From the NCBI GenBank assembly GCA_947179155.2, contig OX359265.1, forward strand, positions 898,501 to 962,500: a stretch of DNA of 64,000 bases, in the 5' to 3' direction. Of the stretch, positions 26,082-36,230 are shown piece after piece; the stretch's first letter is position 1, and each line of letters starts with the position of its first letter. The notes under the pieces were generated by a model that was not told the DNA's origin, ran no database searches, and saw only the letters and a program-made list of their open reading frames with translations. Source of the stretch: Hedera helix. Taxonomy: Eukaryota > Streptophyta > Magnoliopsida > Apiales > Araliaceae. The translations under genes were made by a program, and so were the position numbers.

Positions 26082-26745
26082 ATAAGGGCCTGTTAAGTTA
26101 ATCAATAATTTATCATATGCTAGATTAAGATTTAATATTAAGCAAACGATATTGTATCTGCTCATAAGTAGCAATTAATAATATTTGATTGTGAATAAAC
26201 TTTTGAATATTGTTATGATTATCAAGATGACAAGTTAAATAATTTGCGATGTTATGATTGTTGTTGCTTGGAATAATCTAATCCTCTAATTTTTAATGCA
26301 ACTGTTATATTAAATCCAGACTGATAGTTCTAGGTTGTATGATAGCTAGGGTCTTTTGTGAGCGATTGCTGCATTAGATTTATAATTTAAGGAGGATTTC
26401 GGGTAACTTGACAATTGTCGGTTATCTAGGATTATTAATTTCAATTGAAAGAAAAAATAATAACAACTTGATTAATTTGTTGATTAAAAGAATGGGATAC
26501 TGAACTAAGAAACTGAAATTTGTTTTAATTGATTTTTCTCATCTTTATTTATTATTCAGTTTTATTTGTTTGAATTTTAATTAGTTAATTAATAATTCAA
26601 AATCCCCCATTTAATTAGATATTTTTGAAAACATTAGATTTATTAAAACAATTCACTCACTGTGGGTTCGACTCTTACTTTCACTACAACATTAATATTT
26701 TTCAAAGAAAGATTTTATTTTTGATTGCCTGCGACAGCATCCCAA
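26082..26745 (+). repeat. Right part of the interrupted LTR-like block with leader-like end
   Basis: This continues the block broken at 23409. Near the end, CTGTGGGTTCGACTCTTAC (about 26660) and TGATTGCCTGCGACAGCATC (26720-26741) look like the leader start seen after LTRs of some plant gypsy elements. No gag frame follows; the AT-rich field starts at once. Low certainty on family. Confidence 0.35.
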
Positions 26746-28549
26746 TAACCACAAATATATATTTGATTTTTATATAATTGCATATAACTCTCACACATAA
26801 AAATATAACTCTCACAATAATTTTTAAAATTTTTTTAAAACTATTTTTTTTAATATTATCCCATAATTGCATATAACTCTCGCACATAAAAATATGTAAT
26901 TATGCAATAATTTGGTTTTTTAATTTTTTACTGTTAATTCTCACACAAAAAATATGTAATATTATCCCATAATTAAACACATATTTAAATCCTATTTTTA
27001 TATAATAGATTCTCACAATTTTTTATTTTTTTTCACTTTTTGTGTAGGTAAGGAACTAAAAAATTATAAATGTAACATTATCCCATAATTACAAATAATT
27101 CTCACACAATAATTTTTTGAATATTATCTCATATAATTGCATATAACTCTCACAAAAAAATATGTATTTTAAAACAAATTACAACTTAATAATTTTTCCA
27201 CTACACTTGACCAAAATATTCTCACACAGAAAAATAAAAATCTGGAATCATCTAATAATTTGGTATTTGAAACTTTCCAAAAATTAAATTTTTTTCTTTA
27301 TATAGATAATCTATGGTTTTTTAATTTCTAAGCATCTAATTCTTACACAAAACAAAATATGTAATATTATCCTATAACTTTCACACACAAAATTTTTAAG
27401 ATTTTTTAATTTCATACTCACACACAAAAAATTGAGATTATAAAGTTAAAAATTATAGCATACAAATCTAAACTAATATTTATATCCCAAAATCGCAGCA
27501 AATCCAAGTTGGTTTTATATTACATAATTTAAGTAATTATAAAGTGATATTACCCCAAATTCATGGGTGATTGATGTAAACATATTTTTTATTCAGACTA
27601 TAAATAGATACTGACACTTCAATTCTAAATCACACCACAAATAATTTTCTTATTCTTATAATTTTCTGTTATACAATAAAATTAATTTTTTTTTATTCCT
27701 CTATTACTATTACTAATACATTTAGTTGATTTGCCTCACCCATAAATTTAACTTCAAAATTATCTCATTTGATTATATTTCAATATTGCAACAATTTCAA
27801 ATTGATATTATCTAATAATTTAGTTTTTTAATTGTTTTATTATCCAATTTTTGTAGATAACTCTGACACATAAATATATAATATTATCCAATAATTCAAA
27901 ATTTTAATTTTTTAATTTGTAAATAATTTTCAGGCACAATAATATATAATATTATTCCATAATTGGGCTTTTGAACTTAATTTACGTATAATTTTCGCGC
28001 ATAATTTTTTATTTTCTTTAATTCCTAACTCACACAAAAAAATGTAACATTATCCCATAAAATACGTCGCTCATATAAATCTAAACTGATATTAAATTAC
28101 AGCAATTTCAAATTCATATTATCCAATAATCTAGTTTTTGAATTATTTTATTATCTCATTTTTGCAGATAACTATGACACATAAGTATCTGATATTATCA
28201 AATAATTTGAATTTTTAATTTTTTTGCAAATAATTCTCAGGCAAAAAAAAATAATAATATCCGATAATTTGTCTTTTGAACTTTATTTACAGAAAGTTTT
28301 CATGCATAATGTTTTTTTATTTTTTTTTAAATTCCTTAATTACACAAAAAATGCAACATCATATAATAAATATAAATCTAAACTGATATTATATCCCAAA
28401 ATTGCATCAATTTTAAATTGATATTATATACCATAATTATATCCCATAATTTTAGTTTGATATTATCTCAAATTGATGGGTGATTGATCTAAACATTATT
28501 AATTATATATATTTTTTAATAAAATCAATAATCTCGACGCAACGCGCGG
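26746..28549. repeat. AT-rich field, body of a Helitron-like remnant (left part of copy A)
   Basis: It is built from repeated words, chiefly TCTCACACA, ATTATCCCATAATT and ATGGGTGATTGATCTAAAC. It runs directly into a GC-rich hairpin half at 28535-28549, which continues on the far side of the Tekay insertion at 39070. No coding frame is present. A non-autonomous Helitron is the best explanation of the right end; the left end was not defined. Confidence 0.45.
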
Positions 28550-31388
28550 TGTGACGCCCCCAAATCTGGGCCCACACAGCCCAAACTTGAGTCGTCAAAA
28601 TACTACAACAAAATTATTACAACAAAGCACAACGTACAACAATACAGTGTATAATAATACACAACTAAGTCTTCACTATTATTGCCACACTATTTTACAA
28701 AACGTGAAGACTATGATAACTATTCCTCGGACCCTCACTCCATTCCCCGGCTAGACCCTGTTATGTTTTCATCTCCTGTTGAAAAACAATGGAACAAAAG
28801 AAAGGGTGAGCTCAAATAGCCCAGTAAAGAATATCATGACTAAGATAATGACGAATAAATTATCATTAGTCTTCAACAGTTGAGTTCTTGATAGAATACA
28901 ATAGACTACAAGGTTTATATCAAAAACTGCAGTTAAATTCTTAAACAACGTTCAGATCAATAATAGCAGCGGAATGAGTAATCTATTAGAAGAATAATGC
29001 AGACTATAATGTCCACTCGGTTCTCTTTTTAGGAAAAACATCATCAACTTTTATCATCTGAAATATCATTAGTCAAGATAATACAAATTCACAGTTCCTG
29101 ATCATAATCATGCAGATCAACAGTTCATCTTTGCACTACGGGCCAAAGACATTCAATATAACACCAACGGTCATGATTATACCAGATTCAGCCTTTGGTC
29201 ATAATCATACCAAACAACAGTTCATCTTTGCACTACGGGCCAAAGAGAACATTCACCACGTGCCATAAAAGACACCGGACAGATGTATCGCATTTAACCT
29301 ATTATATCGCCTTTAACCTATCATCTGTTCAACAAATATATCACATCTGTGCCCCCGGCCACAGATATTCACAACAGCTTGATTTTTGGATGATTAGAAT
29401 GATATAAATGATGAACAGAAGAAATAGGATAACAATAAGTATCGGAAGTTTACTTTGTACAGATTCAAATAATGTCCAAATTGTCAACATGATGTGGAGT
29501 GAAATTTAAAAATGATATTCAAGATCCACAGTTCAGAATAACGGTTACAATTCAATAGAAAGGTTCACGTAAATAGGAAGGTTCAGTTGAAATAATGAAG
29601 TTCAACTATTATGGAACATATAATATTTTCAGGAATTATAGAAGCAATAGTTCCATAATAAATTTCGATTTAGGAGTATGAAAGAAAATAATATCCCTTA
29701 CCGTAGCAGGTTTGATTAACAAAAGGTGAAGAAAATTAATACAAAGGGTTATTCACCAACAGGCGGCAATCCGCTCCGTAAGGTTATTCCCACAATTTAA
29801 TAGAATTTGAGTACAAAGAGTTATTCACCAAACAGGCGGCAATCCGCTCCGTAAGGTTATTCCCACAATTTAATAGAATTTGAGTACAAAGAGTTATTCA
29901 CCAAACAGGCGGCAATCCGCTCCGTAAGGTTATTCTCAGAGATTAATAATGAATGAATACGAAAGGTTATTCACCAACAGGCGGCAATCCGCTCCGTAAG
30001 GTTATTCCCACAATTTAATACATGGAAATAAAAGGCACGTCTTATGAGTAAGGAAGAAACAATATTATCATCGAGAATCAAATAATGATAATCCCTTACC
30101 ATAGTATGTTTGAATAATGGAAGATGAAAAAGATGGTATCCCTTACCGTAACACGTGACTGGATATTGATTTAAATGAGGTTGATTAACTTGAACAGTAC
30201 ACGTATACTTATAGATCTTCACAAATACTCAAGATGACTTAAGCACACTTAGAGAGAACTTTCACAAGAAGTATTTAGAGAGAGAAAGAAAGAACAAGTA
30301 AGGAAGTTTATGAAAAATCCTTAAGTTAAGGCTTCTATTTATAGCCAAAAATCTTATCATTCATTTAATCTAAACCATTCATTTAAAGATCATCTTTTAA
30401 TCTACACCATCCATTTCAAATATTATATTATCTTTAATCTACACCATTCATTTCATATCACCTAATAATCACCTAACTTTATATTATAAACAAATCAATT
30501 TAATTATTCAACAATAATTCACACTTTAATCTACACCATTCATTTCATATCACCTAATAATCACCTAACTTTATATTATAAACAAATAACTTTATCAATT
30601 CAATTATTATGACTAATTGTTATAAATACAGTATAGTTAGCTCTTAGATATCAAGTCAATAAATTAATGAAATACAACTGTTTAACTAACATCATAATAG
30701 AGATAACAATAATGTAAAATAAAGCATACGTTACTGTGTAATGACAATTATTGATTCAATAATGTGAATTACTGTGCATATGTTACTGTGACAATTATTA
30801 GGTTCAATAATTTTAAAAACAGTGCAACAACAATTATTGACTCAATGATATAAAATAATGACAATTATTAAATCAATAATGCAAAATACTGTGTAACAAC
30901 AATTATTGAATTGATAATATAAAATATTATGCAGTGACAATTATCGATGAAATGATGCGTAACAGTTACGGTGTCAATTATCAGACCAAAAATATGAGAC
31001 ACTATGCAATACCGTGTGTTACTGTAGAGTACCGAGTGCTACAGAAAATACCAATAACTACCGTATGCTACTATTCTTTTATCACCGGTATTTTAACAGT
31101 TCCGTTGACTATTTTTATTTAAAAAGGTTATTTCTGTCGTTTTCTATATCCGACAAATATTCCGTTGTGGGGTCCACCAATAATTTGTTATTTCGGCGCC
31201 GTCGGACCAAACGAATATTCCCCGACCAAACGAATATTCCACGACAAAGCGAATATTGTCCGACAAAATAAAATTTGCACATAACATCCTTAACTTTTAA
31301 CTTTATCGATTTAACCACTTACTGTTTAAAAAAATATCTATATGAAGAAAAATTAAATTTTGTATTTCATAAAATTCGGGGTCTTACA
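28550..31388 (-). repeat. 3' LTR of the Tekay element
   Basis: Plus-strand ends are TGTGACGCCCCC and GGGGTCTTACA. It contains two copies of a roughly 90-base unit with GCACTACGGGCCAAAGA (29110-29250), the 73-base array at 29747-30020 and a TATA box (minus strand GGCTATAAATAG near 30334-30346). At 30700-31040 TACTGTG and CAATTATTGA words are repeated. The last five bases of the element's pol frame lie inside its inner edge. Confidence 0.95.
29747..30020 (-). repeat. Tandem array inside the 3' LTR
   Basis: Four units of about 73 bases each carry GGCGGCAATCCGCTCCGTAA, whose core GCGG-CAAT-CCGC is a small hairpin. The fourth unit is more diverged at its start. The identical array occurs at 37428-37701 in the 5' LTR. 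It lies upstream of the LTR TATA box in element orientation, in a place where the solo LTR at 40060 has a different array. Confidence 0.9.
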
Positions 31389-34300
31389 ACCTTCCCTCCT
31401 TATGAAATTTCGTCCCCGAAATTGACGTACCTGACATATCGAAGAGGTAAGGATACTTAGATTTCATCTCAGATTCTAGCTCCCAGGTCATTTCCTCAGT
31501 ATCTTGGTTCCTCCATAAAACCTTAACTTGAGGTATAACCTTTGAGCGTAGGATCTGCTCCTTCTTATCCAGGATCTTAACAGGTACCTCCTCGTATGTT
31601 AAATCCTCTGCTATAACGTCTGCTTCTAACTCAATGACGTGGTTTGGGTCCTTCACATATTTACGTAACATAGATATGTGAAAAACGTTATGGATGCGAG
31701 ACATACTTGGTGGTAGGGCTAGTCTGTAGGCTACGGTTCCTATTCGATCTAGGATTTCAAATGGGTCAATAAATCGAGGGTTAAGCTTTCCTCTCTTTCC
31801 GAATCTCGTAACCCCTTTCCATGGAGAAACACGTAAGAATACATGATCTCCGACGTTGAAACTTTCGTCGCTCCGATGAAGATCAGCATAACTCTTTTGT
31901 CGTTCTTGTGCGGTCTGTATTCGTTGTCGGATCATTTGGATCTTTTCGGTCGTCAAGCGTACCAACTCGGGTCCCAACAATTTTGCTTCTCCTACCTCAT
32001 TCCAACATATTGGAGAGCGACACTTCCTTCCATACAATGCCTCGAATGGAGCCATGCCTATGCTTGCTTGGTAACTGTTGTTGTAAGAAAATTCCACCAA
32101 CGACAAGTACTTATCCCAACTTCCTTTGAAGTCTAATACACAAAGTCTCAAAAGATCTTCGAGGGTCTGGATCGTCCTTTCCGATTGTCCGTCCGTTTGA
32201 GGATGGTATGCAGAACTAAAACGTAGTTCAGTGCCCATAGCTTTTTGTAGACTGATCCAAAAGCGTGAAGTGAATCTAGGATCTCGATCAGAAACTATGG
32301 AAACTGGCATGCCATGCAATCTCACGATCTCATTTATGTACATACCGGCAAGACGTTCAAGTGAAAAGTTTTCTCGTATAGGCAAGAAATGAGCAGATTT
32401 GGTCAATCTATCTACGATCACCCAAATTGCATCTAAGCCTTGAGAAACTTTTGGAAGACCCGTCACGAAATCCATATTGATGTGTTCCCACTTCCATTCG
32501 GGAACTTCAAGTGATTGTAATGGACCTTTAGGAACTTGATGTTCTGCCTTGACACGTTGACAAGTTAGGCACCTTGAGATAAACTCCGCAATCTCTCTTT
32601 TCATATTGTTCCACCAAAATGTATGTCGAAGATCTCGATACATCTTGGTACCTCCTGGGTGGATTGCAAACGGCGTGTTGTGTGCCTCCATCATGATTTT
32701 ATGCTTTAATTCAGGATCGTTAGGAACACAGAGTCGAGAGTTGACTCGAAGTATTCCTTTCTCGTCGATTCTTGCTTCGGGAATGGCACCTTCTTGTACT
32801 TTCTTTATCATGTTTATCAGTTCCGGATCGGTAGCTTGAGCAGCTTTAATTTTATCGATTAAAGTTGGTTCTACTCGCACGTGAGCAATCTTCGAGCGGG
32901 TCCCTGGTGTCTTTAGCTCTATCTCCATCTTTTGCAAGTCGTACAAAATACACTTTTGTGTTGTCAGCAGTGCACTTGTACTTGCATAAGATTTTCTGCT
33001 CAAAGCGTCAGCTACAACGTTCGCCTTTCCCGGGTGATACTGGATTGTGTGGTCATAATCCTTTAACAGCTCAAGCCAACGTCGTTGTCGCATGTTGAGT
33101 TCCTTCTGGGTGAAGAAATACTTGAGACTTTTATGATCCGTATAGATATCCACTTTTTCTCCGTACAAGTAGTGTCTCCAGATCTTCAACGCGAAAACGA
33201 CTGCTGCCAACTCTAGATCATGAGTAGGATAATTTTTCTCATAATCTTTGAGTTGTCGAGAGGCGTAGGCTATAACCTTTCCATGTTGCATAAGGACACA
33301 ACCTAGACCTTTGCCAGAAGCATCGCTGTAGATAACAAATTCTCCTGATCCTGATGGTATGGTCAGAACAGGAGCTGAAACCAGTCTCTTCTTGAGTTCT
33401 TGGAAACTTTTCTCGCATTCCTCGCTCCATATGAATTTTGTGCTTTTCCGAGTAAGCTGCGTTAATGGAGTGGCGATTCGAGAAAATCCTTCTACGAATC
33501 TCCGATAATAACCAGCTAGACCCAGAAAACTTCGGACTTCGGTTACTGTTTTGGGTTGTTCCCAATTTAGTACCGTTTCAATCTTCGCAGGATCGACTGA
33601 TATTCCTTGACTAGAAATCACATGCCCAAGAAACGCGACCTCCTCAAGCCAGAACTCACATTTCTTCAACTTGGCATATAATTTGTTTTCACGGAGCTTT
33701 TGTAGTATCAATCTCAGGTGTTGTTCATGATCCTCGCGACTCTTGGAGTATATGAGGATGTCATCAATAAAAACAACCACAAAATGATCCAAATGTTCCT
33801 TGAATATCCGGTTCATCATGTCCATGAAAGCTGCAGGAGCATTAGTTAGTCCAAAAGGCATGACTAAGAACTCATAATGCCCATAACGAGTTCTGAAAGC
33901 AGTCTTTGGAATGTCCTCAGCTTTAACCTTTAACTGAAGATATCCAGAACGGAGATCAATCTTTGAGAAATGTTGAGCGCCTTGCAATTGATCAAACATG
34001 TCATCAATCCGAGGTAACGGGTACCTGTTCTTGATGGTGACATGGTTCAATTCTCGGTAGTCAATGCACAATCTCATACTCCCGTCTTTCTTCTTCACAA
34101 ATAGAACAGGAGCACCCCAAGGTGATGCACTCGGACGAATGAAACCGGTATCCAACAATTCCTGTAGTTGGACTTTTAACTCTTGAAGTTCAATGGGAGC
34201 CATTCGGTAGGGAGCTTTGGAAATGGGCTTGGTACCGGGTTCAAGATCAATATAAAAATCAATTTCACGGTTTGGGGGTAAGCCAGGAAGTTCTTCAGGA

Positions 34301-36030
34301 AAAACGTCAGGAAACTCATTAACAATGGGAATATCATTCAAGTTTGACGTATTTTTGTTCAAATCAGTGACATGAGCTAAAAAGGCTTGACATCCGTTTT
34401 TCAATAAACGAATGGCTTTATGGCTAGAAATAACAGTTATAGATTTCAATGGTTTAGTTGCTTGAATTTGCATGACAGGTTGATTAGGAATATGAAAACT
34501 AATAATCTTATGAAAACAATCAATTTTAGCATGATGGGTAGTCAACCAATCAATTCCTAAAATCACATCAAATTCACGCATCTCCAAAGAAATAAGGTCA
34601 ACAGATAATGTGAGGTTGTTGATTTGAACTAGGCAAGATTTATAGACAGTAGATGTAATGGTCATTTCTCCTAATGGGGTTTCAACTGATAAGTCAAAGT
34701 CCAAGTTTTCAGGAGTTAAGTTTAAACGCTGAGCACATGCAGGTGAGATAAAAGAATGGGTAGAGCCAGTATCTAACAAAGCGTAGACTTCACGAGAATT
34801 TATGAATAGCTTACCGGTTATCACCTCGTTCGAGTTTCGCGCCATTTGGGATGTCACAACAAAAGCTCTCCCTTGAACTACAGATTTTCCCTTATCCGCG
34901 CTAGCTTTTGGTATCATCATTGCAGCTGGACTTGATTTTGTGGCAGGACAGAACCGCGCAAGATGACCCTCTTTCCCACAATTGTAGCACTTTTTGGACT
35001 GCAGTGTACAGTTTGGGTTGATGTGACCTTCCTGACCACACCTATAGCATCTCACTGGTGGTCGATCTTCTCCCCTTGAAACTGGGGTCGGTGCTGGTGT
35101 TGGTACTGGTGCTGGTGCCCTTCCATAATTATTATGGAATCTCTTTCTTTTGAAATTGTTCCCACTGAATTCTCCTCTTCTGTTATTTGATGTGGAATTA
35201 CCACCGAAGTGTTGGTTACCTACTCGATGGTTCTCGTTCCTGTGGTTGTTGTCATTCCTTTCTCTATGTTGCTCATTAACTCTTGGCTGCAATGTTTCAT
35301 CTGTTTGCTCCACCCTTTGAGCCCTATCCACAACATCTGAATACAAACTAAATTTATGAGAGCTAAGTTGTTGATGAATTTTGAATCTCAAACCTCTTAG
35401 GAACATCCGACTCATTCGTGCTTCGTCATCCACAAGATGGGTGGCAAAGCGAGATAACTCGGCAAACTTGGCTTCATATTGGGAGACTGTCATGTTTCCC
35501 TGCTCCAGCTTAATGAATTCCACCTCTTTCATATGGCGGATGCTTTCTGGGAAATACTTCTCGTTAAACAGTTCTTCGAATTCTGTCCAAGACATTTCGA
35601 GTGCTGAAGGTTGGATACGTTTTACCGCTTCCCACCAATGGTCCGCCTCACCTCGTAACATAAAAGTGGCAAATGGCACCTTCTGATCATCAGCGCATTG
35701 TAAGACATCAAGTATTTTTGTCGTCTGCTTAAGCCATGCCTCCGCTTTGAGTGGGTCAGGCTTCCCGTGGAATTCAGGTGGTCCTAATTCTTTAAATTGC
35801 TTAACAGTGACCATCCTCAAATTGCCAGCGTTTCTACCGTTATTATTGACTGGATTTCCTCTTCCTTGATTCTGTATGAACTGCATGAAATTCCTAAAGA
35901 ATCCATCGTTCATCATGTTATCAGGAACATTATTTCCTGAGTTGGCAGGAGGATTGTTTGGGGCCTCTTGATTCTCGGCTACATTTGCTTCAGGCATTCC
36001 ATAGTTAACCTCTTGATTTCCAGATGCCAT
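31384..36030 (-). CDS. Gag-Pol polyprotein of the Tekay element, intact
   Basis: A single 1548-residue frame with no stop. Gag is followed by two zinc knuckles, CYRCGQEGHINPNC at 328-341 and a second at 348-361. Protease has the active site LLDTGS with D420. Reverse transcriptase has FIDD at 754-757. RNase H has YSDAS with D903. Integrase has the zinc module H1117, H1124, C1154, C1157 and the catalytic D1187, D1248, E1284 with 35 residues between the last two. The C-terminus (about 1455-1535) looks like the chromodomain-type tail of chromoviruses, which targets insertion to chromatin. The start Met lies about 190 bases after the PBS. The frame runs through the polypurine tract (residues KEGR), and its TAA stop lies within the 3' LTR. 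Gag and Pol are fused, so protein ratio must be set after translation. Confidence 0.95.
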   Translation of the reverse strand: MASGNQEVNYGMPEANVAENQEAPNNPPANSGNNVPDNMMNDGFFRNFMQFIQNQGRGNPVNNNGRNAGNLRMVTVKQFKELGPPEFHGKPDPLKAEAWLKQTTKILDVLQCADDQKVPFATFMLRGEADHWWEAVKRIQPSALEMSWTEFEELFNEKYFPESIRHMKEVEFIKLEQGNMTVSQYEAKFAELSRFATHLVDDEARMSRMFLRGLRFKIHQQLSSHKFSLYSDVVDRAQRVEQTDETLQPRVNEQHRERNDNNHRNENHRVGNQHFGGNSTSNNRRGEFSGNNFKRKRFHNNYGRAPAPVPTPAPTPVSRGEDRPPVRCYRCGQEGHINPNCTLQSKKCYNCGKEGHLARFCPATKSSPAAMMIPKASADKGKSVVQGRAFVVTSQMARNSNEVITGKLFINSREVYALLDTGSTHSFISPACAQRLNLTPENLDFDLSVETPLGEMTITSTVYKSCLVQINNLTLSVDLISLEMREFDVILGIDWLTTHHAKIDCFHKIISFHIPNQPVMQIQATKPLKSITVISSHKAIRLLKNGCQAFLAHVTDLNKNTSNLNDIPIVNEFPDVFPEELPGLPPNREIDFYIDLEPGTKPISKAPYRMAPIELQELKVQLQELLDTGFIRPSASPWGAPVLFVKKKDGSMRLCIDYRELNHVTIKNRYPLPRIDDMFDQLQGAQHFSKIDLRSGYLQLKVKAEDIPKTAFRTRYGHYEFLVMPFGLTNAPAAFMDMMNRIFKEHLDHFVVVFIDDILIYSKSREDHEQHLRLILQKLRENKLYAKLKKCEFWLEEVAFLGHVISSQGISVDPAKIETVLNWEQPKTVTEVRSFLGLAGYYRRFVEGFSRIATPLTQLTRKSTKFIWSEECEKSFQELKKRLVSAPVLTIPSGSGEFVIYSDASGKGLGCVLMQHGKVIAYASRQLKDYEKNYPTHDLELAAVVFALKIWRHYLYGEKVDIYTDHKSLKYFFTQKELNMRQRRWLELLKDYDHTIQYHPGKANVVADALSRKSYASTSALLTTQKCILYDLQKMEIELKTPGTRSKIAHVRVEPTLIDKIKAAQATDPELINMIKKVQEGAIPEARIDEKGILRVNSRLCVPNDPELKHKIMMEAHNTPFAIHPGGTKMYRDLRHTFWWNNMKREIAEFISRCLTCQRVKAEHQVPKGPLQSLEVPEWKWEHINMDFVTGLPKVSQGLDAIWVIVDRLTKSAHFLPIRENFSLERLAGMYINEIVRLHGMPVSIVSDRDPRFTSRFWISLQKAMGTELRFSSAYHPQTDGQSERTIQTLEDLLRLCVLDFKGSWDKYLSLVEFSYNNSYQASIGMAPFEALYGRKCRSPICWNEVGEAKLLGPELVRLTTEKIQMIRQRIQTAQERQKSYADLHRSDESFNVGDHVFLRVSPWKGVTRFGKRGKLNPRFIDPFEILDRIGTVAYRLALPPSMSRIHNVFHISMLRKYVKDPNHVIELEADVIAEDLTYEEVPVKILDKKEQILRSKVIPQVKVLWRNQDTEEMTWELESEMKSKYPYLFDMSGTSISGTKFHKEGRL
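31389..31402 (-). other. Polypurine tract of the Tekay element
   Basis: The minus strand reads AAGGAGGGAAGGT directly before TGTAAGACCCC of the 3' LTR. The tract is also coding, for the last residues of Gag-Pol. TTTCGGGGACGAAATT lies about 10 bases upstream, as in the LARD. Confidence 0.88.
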
Positions 36031-36216
36031 ACTAAACTGTGGTCACAAAATAAATGTTAGTTCAAATAAACTAACTCATCACTTCATGTTCCTACATTCA
36101 AATCGACTCATTAGATAATAAAATCTATTTTAGGTAGGACACACTAGTGACTGATTCTATTCGTCTCTCCCCTCCTAGTTCTAACCCCAGATCTCCATTA
36201 AAGATCATATCCCTAA

Positions 36217-36228
36217 GCTCTGATGCCA
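36217..36228 (-). other. Primer-binding site of the Tekay element
   Basis: The minus strand reads TGGCATCAGAGC, two bases inside the 5' LTR. It matches the initiator-methionine tRNA site of the LARD except for C in place of T at the fourth base. Confidence 0.9.
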
Positions 36229-36230
36229 AC

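Noticed and set aside
29747..30020. Regular repeats with a palindromic core, resembling a CRISPR array
   Set aside because: The whole 73-base unit repeats with no unique spacers, it lies inside a plant LTR and recurs identically in the partner LTR.
28551..31318. Several open frames of 60-85 codons repeated in both Tekay LTRs
   Set aside because: They occur in LTR DNA in both directions, overlap repeats and have no protein-like composition.
31384..36030. A host gene domesticated from a retrotransposon
   Set aside because: It lies between near-identical LTRs with PBS, PPT and target duplication, so it is a normal mobile copy.
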